A stretch of DNA of 17,417 bases from an uncultured Prevotella sp. (GTDB lineage: Bacteria; Bacteroidota; Bacteroidia; Bacteroidales; Bacteroidaceae): the NCBI GenBank assembly GCA_937901345.1, contig CALCHM010000159.1, forward strand, positions 1 to 17,417, read 5' to 3'. Both the position numbers and the translations under genes were made by a program. Shown here piece after piece: positions 1-7,773 of this stretch (the stretch's first letter is position 1; every line of letters starts with the position of its first letter). The notes beneath the pieces were generated by a model. The model saw only the letters and a list, made by a program, of their open reading frames with translations, did not search any database and was not told the DNA's origin.

Positions 1-433
1 TGTCAAGCATAGCGGCAAGAAGGTTGTTTGCCGCGCCGATGGCGTGGAAGTCACCCGTGAAGTGGAGGTTAATCTTCTCCATAGGGAGCACTTGAGCATA
101 ACCACCGCCTGCAGCGCCACCCTTCATCCCAAAACAGGGACCAAGTGAGGGTTCGCGAAGGGCAACTACGGCACGCTTGCCAATCTTATTCAAACCGAGC
201 GCAAGTCCAATGGAAACCGTTGTCTTACCAATACCTGCCTTTGTTGCAGTAATGGCTGTGACGAGAATCAAGTGACTCTTCTTTTGTTTTTCTTCAGAGA
301 TGAGCGAAAGGGGGACTTTAGCAATATATTTACCATAGTGCTCGAGGTCATTTGCATCAATACCAATGCCTGCGGCAACTTCTTCAATGGGTTTCAAAGG
401 GGTGCTGTGAGCAATTTCAATGTCAGAAAGCAT
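1..433 (-). CDS. fhs: Formate-tetrahydrofolate ligase, N-terminal part (cut by window edge)
   Basis: This gene makes 10-formyltetrahydrofolate from formate, THF and ATP in the cytoplasm, feeding purine and formyl-Met-tRNA synthesis. Reading down from the ATG at 433 gives 144 codons with no stop before the left edge; the family is usually about 555 residues, so roughly a quarter is visible. The start resembles the family N-terminus (DIEIAHS, then YGKYIAK near residues 33-39). The P-loop TKAGIGKTT lies at about 64-72, followed by LREPSLGPCFGMKGGAAGGG at 92-111 and INLHFTGDFHAI at 121-132, both strongly conserved in this enzyme. The usual P-loop reads TPAGEGKTT, so the TKAGIGKTT form is a variant, but the Lys and Thr residues are kept. 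A TAnnTTTG-type box lies about 55 bp upstream, suggesting its own transcription separate from menA. Confidence 0.95.
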   Translation of the reverse strand, partial: MLSDIEIAHSTPLKPIEEVAAGIGIDANDLEHYGKYIAKVPLSLISEEKQKKSHLILVTAITATKAGIGKTTVSIGLALGLNKIGKRAVVALREPSLGPCFGMKGGAAGGGYAQVLPMEKINLHFTGDFHAIGAANNLLAAMLD

Positions 434-486
434 ACTACTTATGTTTTAATTGTTTGTAAATCCAAAATGAATAATTGTTTCGCCTA

Positions 487-518
487 CAAAAGTACAGATT
501 TTCAGCGGAACTAACGAA
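487..518 (-). promoter_or_regulatory. Predicted Bacteroidetes-type promoter of fhs
   Basis: Read on the minus strand, TACTTTTG (494 down to 487) matches the Bacteroidetes -7 box TAnnTTTG exactly. A weak -33 candidate, TTCG, lies at 515-518, about 20 bp upstream. Transcription would begin near 480 and give a leader of about 45 nt before the fhs ATG at 433. The -7 match is seen directly; promoter function is inference. Confidence 0.6.
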
Positions 519-546
519 TGTTTGGTAAAGATTGGGGCGCTATACT

Positions 547-1443
547 TTAGAACAATGTTTCCATAAACGCCATTCTGCTACTCACATACGCAACGACCAC
601 CAAGATGGCGAAGGTGAGCATGTTGCGCGAGGTAAATCCGAGAATGCGATTGAGTTCTGGACCTTTGTTGATTTGTACCATCTTGCGCCATGTAAGGTAA
701 TGGGGTAGCAGGTAAAAGGCGGGAAGTATGGCTAACCATAGATTGCCGTGTGTAGAAAGTATTGCAACACAAATGTAAGCGGCAATGCCTTGCAACAGAT
801 AGGCAAGACTTCCAAAGCGTTCGCCAAAGAGCACAACAATAGTACGTTTGCCCGTTTTTCGGTCTGTTTCACGGTCGCGGTAATTGTTGAGCACGAGTAA
901 AGTGTCGACACATAATCCGCACGCTGCTGAAAGTAACCAAACGTCCGGGTGTAGTTCGCCTGCTTGAACGTAATACGTGCCAATGACAGGGACGAATCCG
1001 AAGAACACCCATACGAGCAAATCGCCCAAACCATGATAACTCATCAACGTTGTGTAAAGGAATGCGAAGATAACGCAACTCGCTCCCAAACCGATGAGCC
1101 ACCAACCGCCATAAAACAGTAGGCAAGCACCTACTGAGCACGCGAGAATTAGCGTTATCATAATGCCGTTGCGCATGGCAGTTGGGGAAATCCACCCTTG
1201 AGCACATGCGCGCTTCGGACCGAGACGTTCTTCGGAATCTGTACCTTTCTTATAATCGTAAAGGTCATTAATAAAGTTGGCTGCCACTTGCATGAGCATG
1301 GCAAAAATTGCACAGAGTAAGGCGGGTTTCCATTGTGCTACACCATTTGCATACGCCAATGCCGTTGCAACTGCTACGGGGATTAGAGCCGCAGATAAGG
1401 TCTTGGGACGAGCGGCAAGAAACCAAACTTTAAGGGGGTACAT
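547..1443 (-). CDS. menA: 1,4-dihydroxy-2-naphthoate polyprenyltransferase (MenA)
   Basis: An integral-membrane UbiA-family prenyltransferase that attaches the polyprenyl chain to 1,4-dihydroxy-2-naphthoate, giving demethylmenaquinone. The 298-residue product is highly hydrophobic with several membrane segments. Both Asp-rich prenyl-diphosphate/Mg2+ motifs are present: NDLYDYKKGTD near residues 59-69 and NNYRDRETDRKTGKRT near 186-201. The N-terminal WFLAARPKTLSAALIPV is typical of MenA rather than UbiA. I chose the ATG at 1443; an in-frame TTG two codons upstream (1449) is less likely. It lies about 70 bp downstream of prmA on the same strand with no terminator visible between, so they may be co-transcribed. 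It implies a menaquinone-based respiratory chain. Confidence 0.93.
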   Translation of the reverse strand: MYPLKVWFLAARPKTLSAALIPVAVATALAYANGVAQWKPALLCAIFAMLMQVAANFINDLYDYKKGTDSEERLGPKRACAQGWISPTAMRNGIMITLILACSVGACLLFYGGWWLIGLGASCVIFAFLYTTLMSYHGLGDLLVWVFFGFVPVIGTYYVQAGELHPDVWLLSAACGLCVDTLLVLNNYRDRETDRKTGKRTIVVLFGERFGSLAYLLQGIAAYICVAILSTHGNLWLAILPAFYLLPHYLTWRKMVQINKGPELNRILGFTSRNMLTFAILVVVAYVSSRMAFMETLF

Positions 1444-1519
1444 AAGCAAGGAGATTTAAGGATGATGTGTTTAGAGTTTATAGTGCCGAGACTTTCAGTA
1501 AAGGAGGCATTTCAAATAG

Positions 1520-2437
1520 TTACTTCTTCATCTTTATGCAAGCCCAACCGTCTTGACTGCGTACATCAACGAGTGCTAAGCCTAATGTTTCGGCATGGGC
1601 AACAAGTTTAGGTACGTCTTCATCATAGAAACCGCTCATGAAGATGGTTGCATCTGCGTTCATGCGAGCCACATAGTGGCGCATGTCTGCGAGAAGTATG
1701 TTGCGGTTAATGTTCGCAATCACAAGGTCGAAGGGACCATGGTTGACGAGTGAGTTTGCATCGCCTAAGAGCACATCAATACCATTAATATTATTGAGCG
1801 CCATGTTTTCAAGGGAGTTTTTCACACACCATTCGTCAATGTCAATGGCTACACAATGCTTGGCACCGCGCATGCGAGCAAGGATGGCAAGAATGCTTGT
1901 GCCACATCCCATGTCAAGCACTTCTTTTCCCTGCATGTCGTCATCAAGGATGCGACCGACCATTTGAGACGTGGTGGCGTGGTGCCCCGTTCCGAACGAC
2001 ATTTGAGGATTGATTTTTATCGCATATTCAGCTGTGGGAACGTCCTTATGGAAGGTGCTTGAAATGACACAACGGTCGGAAATGACGATAGGTTGGAAGT
2101 AATTTTTCTCCCATTCCTCATTCCAGTCTTTATCCTCAGCTTCCACTATTTGATAAGTGATGGTCGTGTCGGGAAGAGGGAAAAATTCAGTGAGTGACGT
2201 GAGCGCTTCTTCTTCGTAGAGTTGCGTCTGGATGTAAGCTTGGAAGAGACCCGTCTCCGCTTCTTCTGCAAAGATTGGTGCTTCGGGAAAATTGTCTACA
2301 CTGCCTACGCGGGGAAGGTCGAGCGAGGCGGTGCGTACGAAACTTTCAAAACCGATGTCGGCAAGCAATGCGCTGAGCACGTCTTCAGCAGCTTCGCTTT
2401 GGGGGGTGAGGGTGAAGGTAAATTCGAGGTATTTCAT
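1520..2437 (-). CDS. prmA: Ribosomal protein L11 methyltransferase (PrmA)
   Basis: A cytoplasmic SAM-dependent methyltransferase that trimethylates ribosomal protein L11. The 305-residue length suits the family. The N-terminal domain (about 1-95) is the L11-recognition part. Then come DKDWNEEWEKNYFQPI (103-117), INPQMSFGTGHHATT (142-156, the PrmA version of NPGxAFGTGxHxTT), motif I VLDMGCGTSILAI (173-185), the acidic SAM ribose-binding strand AIDIDE (197-202) and VIANINRNIL (239-248), the N-rich post-motif characteristic of this enzyme. Motif I reads GCGTS rather than the commoner GCGSG, probably a lineage variant. An octamer repeat (GAGGTTCT/GAGGTTTT/GAGGCTCT) begins 5 bp before the ATG. Confidence 0.94.
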   Translation of the reverse strand: MKYLEFTFTLTPQSEAAEDVLSALLADIGFESFVRTASLDLPRVGSVDNFPEAPIFAEEAETGLFQAYIQTQLYEEEALTSLTEFFPLPDTTITYQIVEAEDKDWNEEWEKNYFQPIVISDRCVISSTFHKDVPTAEYAIKINPQMSFGTGHHATTSQMVGRILDDDMQGKEVLDMGCGTSILAILARMRGAKHCVAIDIDEWCVKNSLENMALNNINGIDVLLGDANSLVNHGPFDLVIANINRNILLADMRHYVARMNADATIFMSGFYDEDVPKLVAHAETLGLALVDVRSQDGWACIKMKK

Positions 2438-2441
2438 TGGA

Positions 2442-2535
2442 GAGGTTCTGAGGTTTTGAGGCTCTGAGGTGGGATTCCGCTCCGTAAGGTTCTGAAAACC
2501 TAATAGCGTAGCGATTTTAAAACCTCACAACCTTA
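2442..2535. repeat. Octamer repeat and inverted-repeat element between prmA and the RsmF-like gene
   Basis: The plus strand carries GAGGTTCT GAGGTTTT GAGGCTCT GAGG at 2442-2469, an 8-bp repeat of about 3.5 copies. At 2518-2535 the complementary pattern AAAACCTCACAACCTTAA occurs; AGGTTTTGAGG (2451-2461) could pair with CCTCACAACCT with one mismatch. Between them AGGTT-CTGAA-AACCT forms a smaller dyad. No U-run follows on either strand, so it is not a classical terminator. Function unknown. Confidence 0.55.
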
Positions 2536-2540
2536 ACTTA

Positions 2541-3947
2541 TTACTTCATGCGGATACGCCACTGTTGGGGGTACATGTTATTGGCACGGTTACCAAGATT
2601 ATTGACAAACCCTAGGGGTAACTGCTTATAGGTTACGATGACATAACCCTTGGGGGCGTCGATGGTAATTGCCTCACGGCGCAAATAGGAAATGGCTGTT
2701 TCTTTGTCAAGTTCGCAAGTGGGAAAGGCATCTAATTTGCGGTTGAGTGCTAGAGCAAGATCGTGAGCAGGGGCAAACTTCTTGCCTTTAGCTTCGCCCA
2801 ATGTTACGCCCACTTTGAGGCAGTTGAGCGAGGTCATTAGGCGCTGTGCAATCTCGGCATGGGGTTGGCGGATTGCTGAGAGCTCGTTCTCTCCCGTTGA
2901 TAAAATCTTGTATTCCTCGGGTTGAGACAACCATTCTGCCACCGTACTTGCTCCCGCTGGAGTTTGGAGTTTGGAGACCTTTGATTTTTTATCTTTTTTC
3001 TGTCGTGGTTCTGGAGTTTCTGCCGTCTTACGCATGAGGCAGAGGAAGAGTCCTTCGCCGCGTGTCAAGTGGGGGAAGAAATGGTACATGCCATTGTTAG
3101 CAACGGATGCTTCAGACAAGTGTTCAGGCATATCCAAGGTGTGAACGTTCCACGCCGATTCCACGTCAAGCGGGATAATCTCAGCGCCAAGTTCCTTACA
3201 AATGCGTGCCACCATCTCTTCGTTTTCAGGACGATTATAGGTACACGTGCTGTAAACGAGGTATCCACCAGTGCGAAGACACGACCAAATGTCGCAAAGT
3301 ATACCCCATTGACGGTCTGCGCAAGTAATGACGTTTGCTGTTGACCATTCGCTAACGGCAGTCTCATCTTTGCGGAACATTCCTTCGCCAGAGCAGGGGA
3401 CGTCTGTGGCAATAACATCGAACATGCCGCAACAGTCGTTGAATTCATTGGGATAGGCGTTGGTGACAATTACGTCAGGGTGTCCCCATTTCGTAAGGTT
3501 CTCAGCTAAAATCTCAGCGCGTTGTCGCATTGGTTCATTGGCAACGAGCAGTGCACCATCTGGGAGCAAACTTCTCCAGAGGGTACTTTTACCACCGGGA
3601 GCCGCGCATAGGTCTAAAAGTCTTTCGGGGACGAAGTCAGTCGCGATTTTTCTATACGCCTGTTCGATAAACATCGATGCTGCTTCCTGAACGTAATAAC
3701 CGCCCGCATGGAGTGTTGGGTCGAGCGTAAACGAGGGGCGCTCTTTAAGGTAACTTCCCGCAGAACTCCAGGGTACATTACCATCAAGAAGTGCGTCGAG
3801 ATGTGATAATCTCTCAAAGGAAAGTTTCCGATTGTTGAAGCGCACACTTGTGGGTGGAATTGATTCGGTCAGAACAGTGCAGAGTCTTTGCGCCTCTTCG
3901 TTGCCGAGCAACGTACGCATTTGTTGTATAAAGGCTTCGGGAAGCAT
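2541..3947 (-). CDS. RsmF-like NOL1/NOP2/Sun-family rRNA m5C methyltransferase
   Basis: A 468-residue SAM-dependent RNA cytosine-C5 methyltransferase. Family hallmarks are clear: YYVQEAASM (84-92), SAM motif DLCAAPGGKS (112-121), motif IV DVPCSGEGMFRKD (182-194) containing Cys185, and motif VI YSTCTYNRPENEE (232-244) containing the second catalytic Cys235. The EGMFRKD extension after motif IV and a C-terminal PUA-like region (about 400-468, with LPLGFVNN and NNMYPQQWR) resemble E. coli RsmF, which methylates 16S rRNA C1407. The exact substrate here is inferred, and a related RsmB/YebU-type target cannot be excluded. It lies between thyA and prmA on the same strand, 149 bp after thyA and 103 bp before prmA. 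Confidence 0.88.
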   Translation of the reverse strand: MLPEAFIQQMRTLLGNEEAQRLCTVLTESIPPTSVRFNNRKLSFERLSHLDALLDGNVPWSSAGSYLKERPSFTLDPTLHAGGYYVQEAASMFIEQAYRKIATDFVPERLLDLCAAPGGKSTLWRSLLPDGALLVANEPMRQRAEILAENLTKWGHPDVIVTNAYPNEFNDCCGMFDVIATDVPCSGEGMFRKDETAVSEWSTANVITCADRQWGILCDIWSCLRTGGYLVYSTCTYNRPENEEMVARICKELGAEIIPLDVESAWNVHTLDMPEHLSEASVANNGMYHFFPHLTRGEGLFLCLMRKTAETPEPRQKKDKKSKVSKLQTPAGASTVAEWLSQPEEYKILSTGENELSAIRQPHAEIAQRLMTSLNCLKVGVTLGEAKGKKFAPAHDLALALNRKLDAFPTCELDKETAISYLRREAITIDAPKGYVIVTYKQLPLGFVNNLGNRANNMYPQQWRIRMK

Positions 3948-3960
3948 GGGATAAAGAGAA

Positions 3961-4090
3961 AGGATAAAGGAGAAATGAGAAAGACCGTGCGGGTGATATA
4001 ATAGTATAGGGTGAAGAGGAAAGCGAAAGGGGGAGCGAGGTACAAGTCTGTCCGAATGAACTTTCTCCGTTTCCCTTTCTCATTTCTTCT
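3961..4090. repeat. Purine-rich long inverted repeat between thyA and the RsmF-like gene
   Basis: GAAATGAGAAAG at 3972-3983 is exactly complementary to CTTTCTCATTTC at 4075-4086. The flanks are also purine-rich (left) and pyrimidine-rich (right), so the imperfect complementarity extends outward. The roughly 90-nt loop and lack of a following U-run on the minus strand argue against a simple terminator. It fills nearly the whole thyA/RsmF-like intergenic gap. Role unknown; it could fold in a joint thyA-downstream mRNA. Confidence 0.5.
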
Positions 4091-4096
4091 TTCCCA

Positions 4097-4891
4097 TTAT
4101 ACCGCTACGATACCCTTAATGTGTGGATGTGGGTCGTAGTTGAGGAGTTCGAAGTCCTCATACTTGAAGTCAAAAATGTTCTTGACGTCAGGGTTGAGGC
4201 GCATTTGGGGGAGCGGGCGCGGTTCGCGCGAAAGTTGCAAGTCCGTTTGCTCCATGTGGTTTAAGTAAAGGTGTGTGTCGCCTGTAGTATGGACAAATTC
4301 ACCAGGTTCTAGACCGCATACTTGAGCAACCATGAGAAGCAGCAACGAGTAAGAAGCAATATTGAAAGGCACTCCAAGGAAGCAGTCTGCCGAACGCTGA
4401 TAGAGTTGTAACGAAAGGCGACCATCAGCTACGTAGAATTGGAAGAGTAGGTGGCAAGGGGGGAGTGCCATTTCGTCAACCTCTGCGACGTTCCATGCAG
4501 AGACAAGCAGACGGCGCGAATTGGGATTGTTCTTTATCTGATCGATAACCTGCGAAATTTGGTCGATATGTCCGCCTTTGTAATCGGGCCATGAGCGCCA
4601 CTGATAACCATAGACGTGTCCCAAATCTCCATTTTCATCTGCCCATTCATTCCAGATGCGTACGCCATTCTCTTGAAGATATTTTACATTGGTATCGCCT
4701 TTCAAGAACCAAAGCAGTTCGTAAATAATTGATTTGAGGTGGCACTTTTTCGTGGTTACCAAGGGGAAACCATCAGCTAAGTTGAAACGCATTTGGTGAC
4801 CAAACACTGATTTCGTACCAGTGCCAGTTCTATCAGTCTTTATAACACCTTCTTCTTTGATTCGGCGTAACAGGTCTAAGTATTGTTTCAT
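4097..4891 (-). CDS. thyA: Thymidylate synthase (ThyA)
   Basis: Converts dUMP to dTMP with methylene-THF as donor and reductant. The product is 264 residues, the same length as the E. coli enzyme, and key positions coincide: Arg21 in TDRTGTGT, the catalytic Cys146 in LPPCHLLFQFYV, RSADCFLGVPFN (166-177) with Asp169 and Asn177, and the HTTGDTHLYLNH dUMP/folate region. It ends in the family-typical short hydrophobic tail (GIVAV). Start: ATG at 4891. In many Bacteroidetes thyA is followed by folA; here the next gene is an rRNA methyltransferase and no folA is in the window. The leader region upstream contains the 41-bp array, which may be transcribed ahead of thyA. Confidence 0.97.
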   Translation of the reverse strand: MKQYLDLLRRIKEEGVIKTDRTGTGTKSVFGHQMRFNLADGFPLVTTKKCHLKSIIYELLWFLKGDTNVKYLQENGVRIWNEWADENGDLGHVYGYQWRSWPDYKGGHIDQISQVIDQIKNNPNSRRLLVSAWNVAEVDEMALPPCHLLFQFYVADGRLSLQLYQRSADCFLGVPFNIASYSLLLLMVAQVCGLEPGEFVHTTGDTHLYLNHMEQTDLQLSREPRPLPQMRLNPDVKNIFDFKYEDFELLNYDPHPHIKGIVAV

Positions 4892-4984
4892 AGGGAGTGG
4901 GGTTTAGGTTATGATTATTTAGATTGTGAAGAATAAGTGTGATGAAAGGTTTCTCGAAAAGAATCTGCTAGGATTTTAAACTTC

Positions 4985-5304
4985 TGGGACTCCCGCGGAA
5001 TTTTTTCTTGTTTCCAAACAATTGTCGGGATTCCCGTCGAGATTTTTCTTAGTTCCAAACAATTGTCGGGACTCCCGCGGAATTTTTTCTTGTTTCCAAA
5101 CAATTGTCGGGATTCCCGCTGAAATTTTTCTTGTTTCCAAATAATTGTCGGGGCTCCCGCTGAGATTTTTCTTAGTTCCAAACAAGTGTCGGGACTCCCG
5201 CTGATTTTTTTCTTGTTTCCAAACAGTTGTCGGGATTCCCGCTGAAATTTTTCTTGGCTCTAAATAATTGTCGGGACTCTTGCTGATGTTTTTCGAGTTT
5301 TTCC
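4985..5304. repeat. 41-bp tandem repeat array A (seven units plus a degraded eighth)
   Basis: Units begin at 4985, 5026, 5067, 5108, 5149, 5190 and 5231, exactly 41 bp apart, with a degraded copy from 5272. Each starts with a short dyad, CGGGA(C/T)TCCCG, followed by a T-rich stretch, TTTTTCTTGTTTCC or TTTTTCTTAGTTCC, and then AAACAATTGT. Units 1 and 3 are identical apart from the first base. Because 41 is not divisible by three, open frames across the array on the minus strand cycle through all phases and are not credible genes. It lies between the terminator of the transporter gene and the start of thyA. Confidence 0.95.
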
Positions 5305-5321
5305 ACATCTCTGAGCGCCTA

Positions 5322-5329
5322 CAAATTTA
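5322..5329 (-). promoter_or_regulatory. Possible -7 box upstream of the 41-bp array and thyA
   Basis: The minus strand reads TAAATTTG here, an exact TAnnTTTG match. I see no convincing -33 TTTG about 20 bp further upstream. If active, it would transcribe array A as a leader of about 430 nt for thyA. No better box is visible between the array and the thyA ATG. Inference from motif only. Confidence 0.35.
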
Positions 5330-5429
5330 GTCTTTTTTGCTGAGTATGTCTCGTTAGCGCTTTAAAAAACTACAATGATGTTGCTGTTGATAGCCAAAGG
5401 CGGTTGTTTCATGTGTTAGTGATTGGCAT

Positions 5430-5489
5430 AAAAAAATTGCTATCCGGAAGTTTCTCTCTCATTACTGAGAGCCGTTTCCGGACAGCAAT
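5430..5489 (-). terminator. Rho-independent terminator of the AspT-type transporter gene
   Basis: ATTGCTaTCCGGAA (from 5436) pairs with TTCCGGAcAGCAAT (to 5489), with an inner CTCTC/GAGAG stem. On the minus strand the hairpin is followed by seven Ts (5436 down to 5430). It sits 19 bp past the stop of the 5508-7256 gene. Confidence 0.9.
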
Positions 5490-5507
5490 CATCAAAATAT
5501 TATTTCT

Positions 5508-7256
5508 TTATCCCATGAAGAAAAGCAACACGAGTTGCGCCGTAAGAATGCGCAAGAACATGGTGAGGGGATATACTGTTGAATAACCTACAGCGGGAGC
5601 ATCGCTGCCAACTGCTGTTTGATTCGCAAATGCAAGCGCAGGGGGGTCAGTGTTTGAACCGGCAATAAGACCCATCAAAGTGAAGTAGTTTAACTTCATC
5701 TTGAGGCGACCAATAAGACCGATAATCAAAATAGGCACAGTAGTAATCAAGAAACCAGCCCAAACGTAGTTGTAACCACCGGCAACAATTGTTTGCCAGA
5801 AAGTAGCACCTGCTTGTAGACCAACGCTCGCCAAGAAGAGGATAAGACCCACTTCGCGGAGCATGAGGTTGGCTGAAGTTGTCATGTAAGACGCAATCTT
5901 GTAACGATAACCAAACGCGCCTACAAGAATAGCCACGATAAGAGGACCACCAGCGTAACCCAACTTCACAGGTACATCAATACCGGGGAGAGGAATAGGC
6001 ATCTGACCAAGAATAATACCAGCCATGATACCAAAGAAGATGGCACCTACGTTAGGATGGTCAAGGTGCTTAACGTTAGCACCCACCTTACGAGCAAGAC
6101 GATCTACATTTTCTTCCAAACCTGTTACAAGCAGGCGGTCACCTACCTGAAGACGCAAGTTACGGTTGGCAAAGAGGTCCATGCCGTTACGTGTAACGCG
6201 CGTTACGTTTACACCATAGACAGAAGAGAAGTGGAGTTGACCGAATGTCTTACCGTTCATGGTTTCCTTTGTTACGATGAGGCGACGAGATACGTAGTTC
6301 TTCTTTTCAGTATCTGTTTCCCAAGTCTTTCCTGGAACTGTTTCACCAATGAGTTCAGTCATGGCTTGTGCTTCCCATTCTGTACAAACAAGGTGCACTT
6401 CATCGCCAATTTCCAACTTCGTTTCGCGGTTGGGGATGATGAGTTCGTTGCCCTTGATGATGCGCGAAATGATGAATTCGCGGTTGAGGAAGTTGCGGAG
6501 TTCTTCAAGCGTCTTGTTGATGACAGCATAGTTTGTCACCTTTAATACGAGGTGCTTGGGTGTTGCATGAGGATTGCTTTCTACTTCCTTGCGGAGTTGC
6601 TCGCGCTCCTTATTAAGATCAATCTTGCAGATATAGCGAATTGCGATGGTTGCGAGGATAATACCAACTACACCGAGGGGGTAAGCGCAAGCATAACCGC
6701 TAGCAATATCAGGCGCTGTTCCTGCCTCAAAGAAACTGTTTACCGTAGTTGTTGCCGCACCAAGACCGGGGGTGTTGGTTACAGCACCGAAGAGAACGCC
6801 CACCAACATGGGGAAATCTGCCTTGCTACCTTGGTTGAAGAACAAATAGTAAAGCACGAATACCATGGCAATGTTGAGCGAAACAATGCCCACAGCAAGC
6901 ATGTTCATCTTTAAACCGCCCGACTTAAACGTAGCGAAGAAACTAGGACCAACCTGCAAACCAATACAGTAAACGAAGAGGATCAAACCCAACTCCATTA
7001 CAAACTTGATGATTTGAGGAGTGCTGGCAAGTGTCTCGCCACTAGCTGTCTTGTAGTCAATACCGAAATAGGTATTGCTGATGTGTCCAACGAGGATACC
7101 CACGAAGAGCACAAACGTTACACCCAAAGCGATGCCGCCAAACTTAATTTTACCCAACTTCACACCCAATGAGATTGCAAGTGCGTAGGCAATGACCAAG
7201 TGGGCAATGTAAGTACCCGAAGTCAAGGTCGTGAGAATGTTAACTAACCATTCCAT
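5508..7256 (-). CDS. AspT/YidE-family transporter with two RCK_C domains
   Basis: A 582-residue inner-membrane protein of the aspartate:alanine exchanger (AspT/YidE/YbjL) superfamily. The architecture is symmetric: a hydrophobic half (about 1-215), two cytosolic RCK_C/TrkA-C domains (about 230-310 and 315-392), and a second hydrophobic half (about 400-582). Each half carries the family re-entrant motif: GAVTNTPGLGAA near 156-167 and AGSNTDPPALAFA near 531-543. The RCK_C signatures are visible as LEIGDEVHLVC and LQVGDRLLVTG. AspT itself exchanges aspartate for alanine, but most homologs, including YidE and YbjL, have no confirmed substrate, so none is claimed here. It appears monocistronic, with a -7 box about 40 bp upstream and a strong terminator downstream. 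Confidence 0.9.
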   Translation of the reverse strand: MEWLVNILTTLTSGTYIAHLVIAYALAISLGVKLGKIKFGGIALGVTFVLFVGILVGHISNTYFGIDYKTASGETLASTPQIIKFVMELGLILFVYCIGLQVGPSFFATFKSGGLKMNMLAVGIVSLNIAMVFVLYYLFFNQGSKADFPMLVGVLFGAVTNTPGLGAATTTVNSFFEAGTAPDIASGYACAYPLGVVGIILATIAIRYICKIDLNKEREQLRKEVESNPHATPKHLVLKVTNYAVINKTLEELRNFLNREFIISRIIKGNELIIPNRETKLEIGDEVHLVCTEWEAQAMTELIGETVPGKTWETDTEKKNYVSRRLIVTKETMNGKTFGQLHFSSVYGVNVTRVTRNGMDLFANRNLRLQVGDRLLVTGLEENVDRLARKVGANVKHLDHPNVGAIFFGIMAGIILGQMPIPLPGIDVPVKLGYAGGPLIVAILVGAFGYRYKIASYMTTSANLMLREVGLILFLASVGLQAGATFWQTIVAGGYNYVWAGFLITTVPILIIGLIGRLKMKLNYFTLMGLIAGSNTDPPALAFANQTAVGSDAPAVGYSTVYPLTMFLRILTAQLVLLFFMG

Positions 7257-7296
7257 GGTGTCTTTGTATAAGATTAAGAGGTGAATAATTCAATTG

Positions 7297-7304
7297 CAAA
7301 ATTA
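7297..7304 (-). promoter_or_regulatory. Predicted -7 box of the transporter gene
   Basis: The minus strand reads TAATTTTGC, matching TAnnTTTG with the following C often seen in Bacteroidetes promoters. It lies 41 bp before the ATG at 7256. The -33 region is not a clear match. Confidence 0.55.
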
Positions 7305-7539
7305 CGTTAATTAATTTTGAAGCAGGCTACTCTTTAAACTATTTTTTTGGAATCGCCTTATAATACTTGATGATTGTTTGCGATTACGAAAGTCGGAGTG
7401 ACAAAATGGCATAAAGATTGTCCTAATAAGCGGGTAGCGTTTGTTGATTCTTAGCATCAATAAACCTGTTAAACTCTTAATCATTATCGTTTTGCTATTA
7501 TTGGTGTCTGGTATACATATCTAACTTTCGGAATATAAA

Positions 7540-7665
7540 GTTGTTCGAATAGTATAAGTCCCACTATTTGCATGATCTCCCTGAAAGAGGAAAAATCCAT
7601 TAGTATAGAGTCGCCCCGGGTGTTCTAACGCCATACTAACACCATTCGAATGGTGTTCGAACAAC
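7540..7665. repeat. 126-bp inverted-repeat-bounded segment with a 20-bp perfect palindrome
   Basis: GTTGTTCGAA (7540-7549) is exactly complementary to TTCGAACAAC (7656-7665). Inside, next to the right arm, is the perfect 20-bp palindrome AACACCATTCGAATGGTGTT (7638-7657). Past that palindrome the right arm continues with the complement of TAGTAT, matching TAGTAT just inside the left arm (7550-7555). The two ends could therefore pair further with the palindrome extruded as a side hairpin. It could be a structured RNA, a protein-binding site or a small non-autonomous element; the sequence alone cannot decide. Confidence 0.6.
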
Positions 7666-7773
7666 GTAGCAAGGAGGCATTACCCTCTGTGTCCGAATCT
7701 CTGCTTTGAAATTTCTCCGAAACTGGGTTGTCGTTACGTTACGATGAGTTGCTACGTCACAATTTTAATCCTA

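Noticed and set aside
1520..2437. PrmA motif I reads GCGTS instead of GCGSG, possible inactive enzyme
   Set aside because: All other SAM-binding and PrmA-specific motifs are intact, and the change is conservative and probably lineage-typical.
3814..4083. Minus-strand 89-codon frame in the thyA-RsmF gap
   Set aside because: It overlaps the start of the RsmF-like gene in another frame, is Ser-rich low complexity and resembles no family.
4985..5304. CRISPR array
   Set aside because: Whole 41-bp units repeat head to tail with no unique spacers and no cas genes nearby.
4915..5308. Two overlapping minus-strand open frames with repeated peptide pattern (GIPTIVWKQEK and similar)
   Set aside because: They are read-through of the 41-bp array. 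Because 41 is not a multiple of three, the peptide repeats every 41 codons across all frames; there is no independent coding evidence.
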